Below are positions 7,065 through 8,182 of a stretch of DNA of 8,182 nucleotides, one piece after another. The notes below the pieces were generated by a model. The model was given only the letters and a program-made list of their open reading frames with translations. It searched no databases and was not told the origin of the DNA. The number at the start of each line of letters is the position of its first letter. Position 1 is the first letter of the stretch. Position numbers and translations under genes: made by a program. The stretch comes from Chitinophaga pinensis (lineage in GTDB: Bacteria > Bacteroidota > Bacteroidia > UKL13-3). The stretch covers positions 1 through 8,182 of the forward strand of contig CALPIR020000096.1 in assembly GCA_943323675.2 (NCBI GenBank), read 5' to 3'.

Positions 7065-7096
7065 TTTGTGTCTCTGTGCCTCTGTGGTTATAATTG
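7065..7096 (+). promoter_or_regulatory. Possible Bacteroidota-type promoter for glcD-like gene
   Basis: TTTG at 7065-7068, a 20-nt spacer at 7069-7088, then TATAATTG at 7089-7096. This fits the phylum's TTTG / TAnnTTTG pattern with one mismatch. The spacer is the inverted-repeat arm, and the -7 box spans the arm's outer end. A transcript would begin at about 7100, on or next to the ATG, so the mRNA would be almost leaderless. That is a reason for doubt. The matching place beside the left arm lacks the TTTG box. Confidence 0.22.
7067..7091 (-). repeat. Right inverted-repeat arm (CACAGAGG units)
   Basis: This is the reverse-complement partner of 6631-6655. Read on the minus strand it is ATAACCACAGAGGCACAGAG followed by ACACA, that is CACAGAGG, CACAGAGA and part of a third unit. 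It fills most of the 37-bp gap between the divergent GxxExxY (7062) and glcD-like (7100) start codons. Translated in the GxxExxY frame it would give NHRGTETQ. Confidence 0.9.
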
Positions 7097-7099
7097 TAC

Positions 7100-8182
7100 A
7101 TGCAATATAACAAAGTAACCGAAACGCAAATAAAAACCTTTCAGCAAATAGTAGGTCAATCTTTTGTAATTATTCTGGATTCGGATAAGGCTGAGTATGC
7201 GCAAGATTATACTGAGGATTTGTATTATATGCCTGAGGTTGTTGTTAAACCGAAAACAACTGATGAGGTTGCAGCTATAGTGAAAGTTTGTTACGAACAC
7301 AATCTCCCCATTACACCTCGCGGAGCAGGTACGGGATTGAGTGGTGGTGCTTTGCCCATTTATGGTGGTGTGGTAATCGCCATGGGCCGAATGAACCAAA
7401 TTGTTGATATTGATGAACGTAATTTTCAAGTCACTGTTGAACCTGGTGTGATTAATGAAAATTTACAACAAGCTGTAAAAGAAAAGGGATTGTTTTATCC
7501 ACCTGATCCTGCCAGTAAAGGCAGTTGTTTTTTAGGTGGGAATATTGCACATGCAAGTGGTGGTCCGCGTGCGTTAAAGTATGGCACTACCCGTGATTAT
7601 GTTTTGAATTTAGAAGTTGTTTTGCCAACTGGAGAAGTTATTTGGACAGGAGCAAATACTCTTAAGTACTCTACGGGATATAACCTTACACACTTATTTA
7701 TCGGTAGTGAAGGTACTTTAGGTATTGTTACAAAAATGGTATTAAAACTTATCCCGCATCCACAACAAACATTGTTAATGATGGCACCGTTCTCATCACC
7801 AGAAAAAGCCTGCGAAGCAGTAAATGGCATTTTTATCGCTGGGGGTAATCCAAGTGCTTGTGAGTTTGTTGAGCCTCAAGGATTCAGACTATCGGCTGAT
7901 ATGCTGAACATTAATTTTACTATTGATGAAGGAGTGGAAGCGTATTTGTTAATTGAGGTTGATGGAAACAATATTGATACCATGTTGGCCGAATGTGAGC
8001 TAATAAGTGATGTGCTTTATGCACATGAAAGTGGTGAAGTGCTGTTTGCACAAACTGCCGATGAGAAGGAATATTTTTGGAAGTTACGCAGGAGTATTGG
8101 TGAGGCTACAAAATACAACAATAGTTATAAAGAAGAAGATACAGTTGTTCCTCGAGCCGAGTTGCCACTGTTATATAGCGGA
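7100..8182 (+). CDS. GlcD-like FAD-linked oxidase (glycolate / D-lactate dehydrogenase type), 3' end missing
   Basis: This is a flavoprotein of the GlcD / D-lactate dehydrogenase family, expected to oxidise a 2-hydroxy acid such as glycolate or D-lactate. The reading frame is open for 361 codons from the ATG at 7100 to the window edge, so perhaps 100 residues of a protein of about 460 are missing. The FAD-binding type 4 domain shows VVKPKTTDEVAAIV from 48, PRGAGTGLSGGALP at 73-86, PPDPASKGSCFLGGN from 134, ASGGPRALKYGTTRDYV ending at 168, and GSEGTLGIVT at 202-211. The FAD-oxidase C-terminal domain is begun, with FWKLRRSIGEA and EDTVVPRAELP near the edge. The exact substrate cannot be set from this part. 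It is divergent from the GxxExxY gene: its ATG shares the palindrome CATG (7099-7102) with an alternative GxxExxY start. No Shine-Dalgarno sequence is visible, and the repeat arm ends 8 bp before the start. Confidence 0.93.
   Translation, partial: MQYNKVTETQIKTFQQIVGQSFVIILDSDKAEYAQDYTEDLYYMPEVVVKPKTTDEVAAIVKVCYEHNLPITPRGAGTGLSGGALPIYGGVVIAMGRMNQIVDIDERNFQVTVEPGVINENLQQAVKEKGLFYPPDPASKGSCFLGGNIAHASGGPRALKYGTTRDYVLNLEVVLPTGEVIWTGANTLKYSTGYNLTHLFIGSEGTLGIVTKMVLKLIPHPQQTLLMMAPFSSPEKACEAVNGIFIAGGNPSACEFVEPQGFRLSADMLNINFTIDEGVEAYLLIEVDGNNIDTMLAECELISDVLYAHESGEVLFAQTADEKEYFWKLRRSIGEATKYNNSYKEEDTVVPRAELPLLYSG

Larger units (their letters stand above)
6631..7091. mobile_element. Candidate GxxExxY cassette bounded by inverted repeats
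   Basis: A 461-bp unit is bounded by inverted repeats of 25 bp (24 matching) and contains one gene, the minus-strand GxxExxY protein, plus the first codons of the DPP-IV gene. No transposase is present and I could find no convincing target-site duplication, so if mobile it would be non-autonomous. From memory, GxxExxY genes in many genomes are accompanied by this same ACCACAGAGGCACAGAG-type sequence, which favours a true cassette; this recollection was not checked. Alternative: two unrelated insertions of a dispersed short repeat that happen to flank the gene. Confidence 0.5.

Noticed and set aside
6631..7091. CACAGAGG repeats as a CRISPR array
   Set aside because: The 8-bp units are directly adjacent with no spacers, and there are only two inverted blocks.
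7088..7830. Minus-strand open frames of 113 and 77 codons
   Set aside because: They are antisense to the GlcD-like gene, whose FAD-binding motifs are intact across the same stretch.

Overview
The window looks like a chromosomal piece of a member of the Bacteroidota. It is AT-rich, its genes lack obvious Shine-Dalgarno leaders, and its proteins (a DPP-IV-type S9 peptidase, two POT peptide transporters, a GxxExxY protein and a GlcD-like flavoprotein) are typical of that phylum. No tRNA, rRNA or CRISPR array was seen.

Layout from left to right. Positions 1-529 hold no convincing gene, but contain two 43-bp tandem repeats with a matching hairpin (102-187) and a GC-richer, unexplained open stretch (195-336). 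Next come two tandem POT/PTR2 transporters on the minus strand (530-2176 and 2484-4373). They are separated by a strong minus-strand terminator (2424-2462) and a presumed promoter region. Upstream of the second transporter is a 36-codon single-span membrane protein gene (4426-4536). Its ATG overlaps the TAA of the DPP-IV gene (4536-6680) in a TAATG junction. The start of the peptidase gene overlaps by 11 nt the 3' end of a GxxExxY / PD-(D/E)XK-like gene (6670-7062). A plus-strand FAD-linked oxidase gene (GlcD-like) starts at 7100 and runs off the right edge.

The minus-strand genes from 7062 down to the terminator at 2424 could form one operon: GxxExxY, DPP-IV, small membrane protein, POT. The metabolic logic is a dipeptide-scavenging module: a periplasmic DPP-IV releases N-terminal dipeptides and one or both POT carriers import them with protons.

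The most unusual structure is around the GxxExxY gene. It is enclosed by 25-bp inverted repeats (6631-6655 and 7067-7091, 24/25 matching), built of 8-bp CACAGAGG-type units. The 461-bp unit reaches into both neighbours: one arm encodes the hydrophobic core of the DPP-IV signal peptide, and the other arm ends 8 bp before the glcD start codon. It looks like a small mobile or domesticated cassette that now supplies the 5' ends of the genes on both sides.
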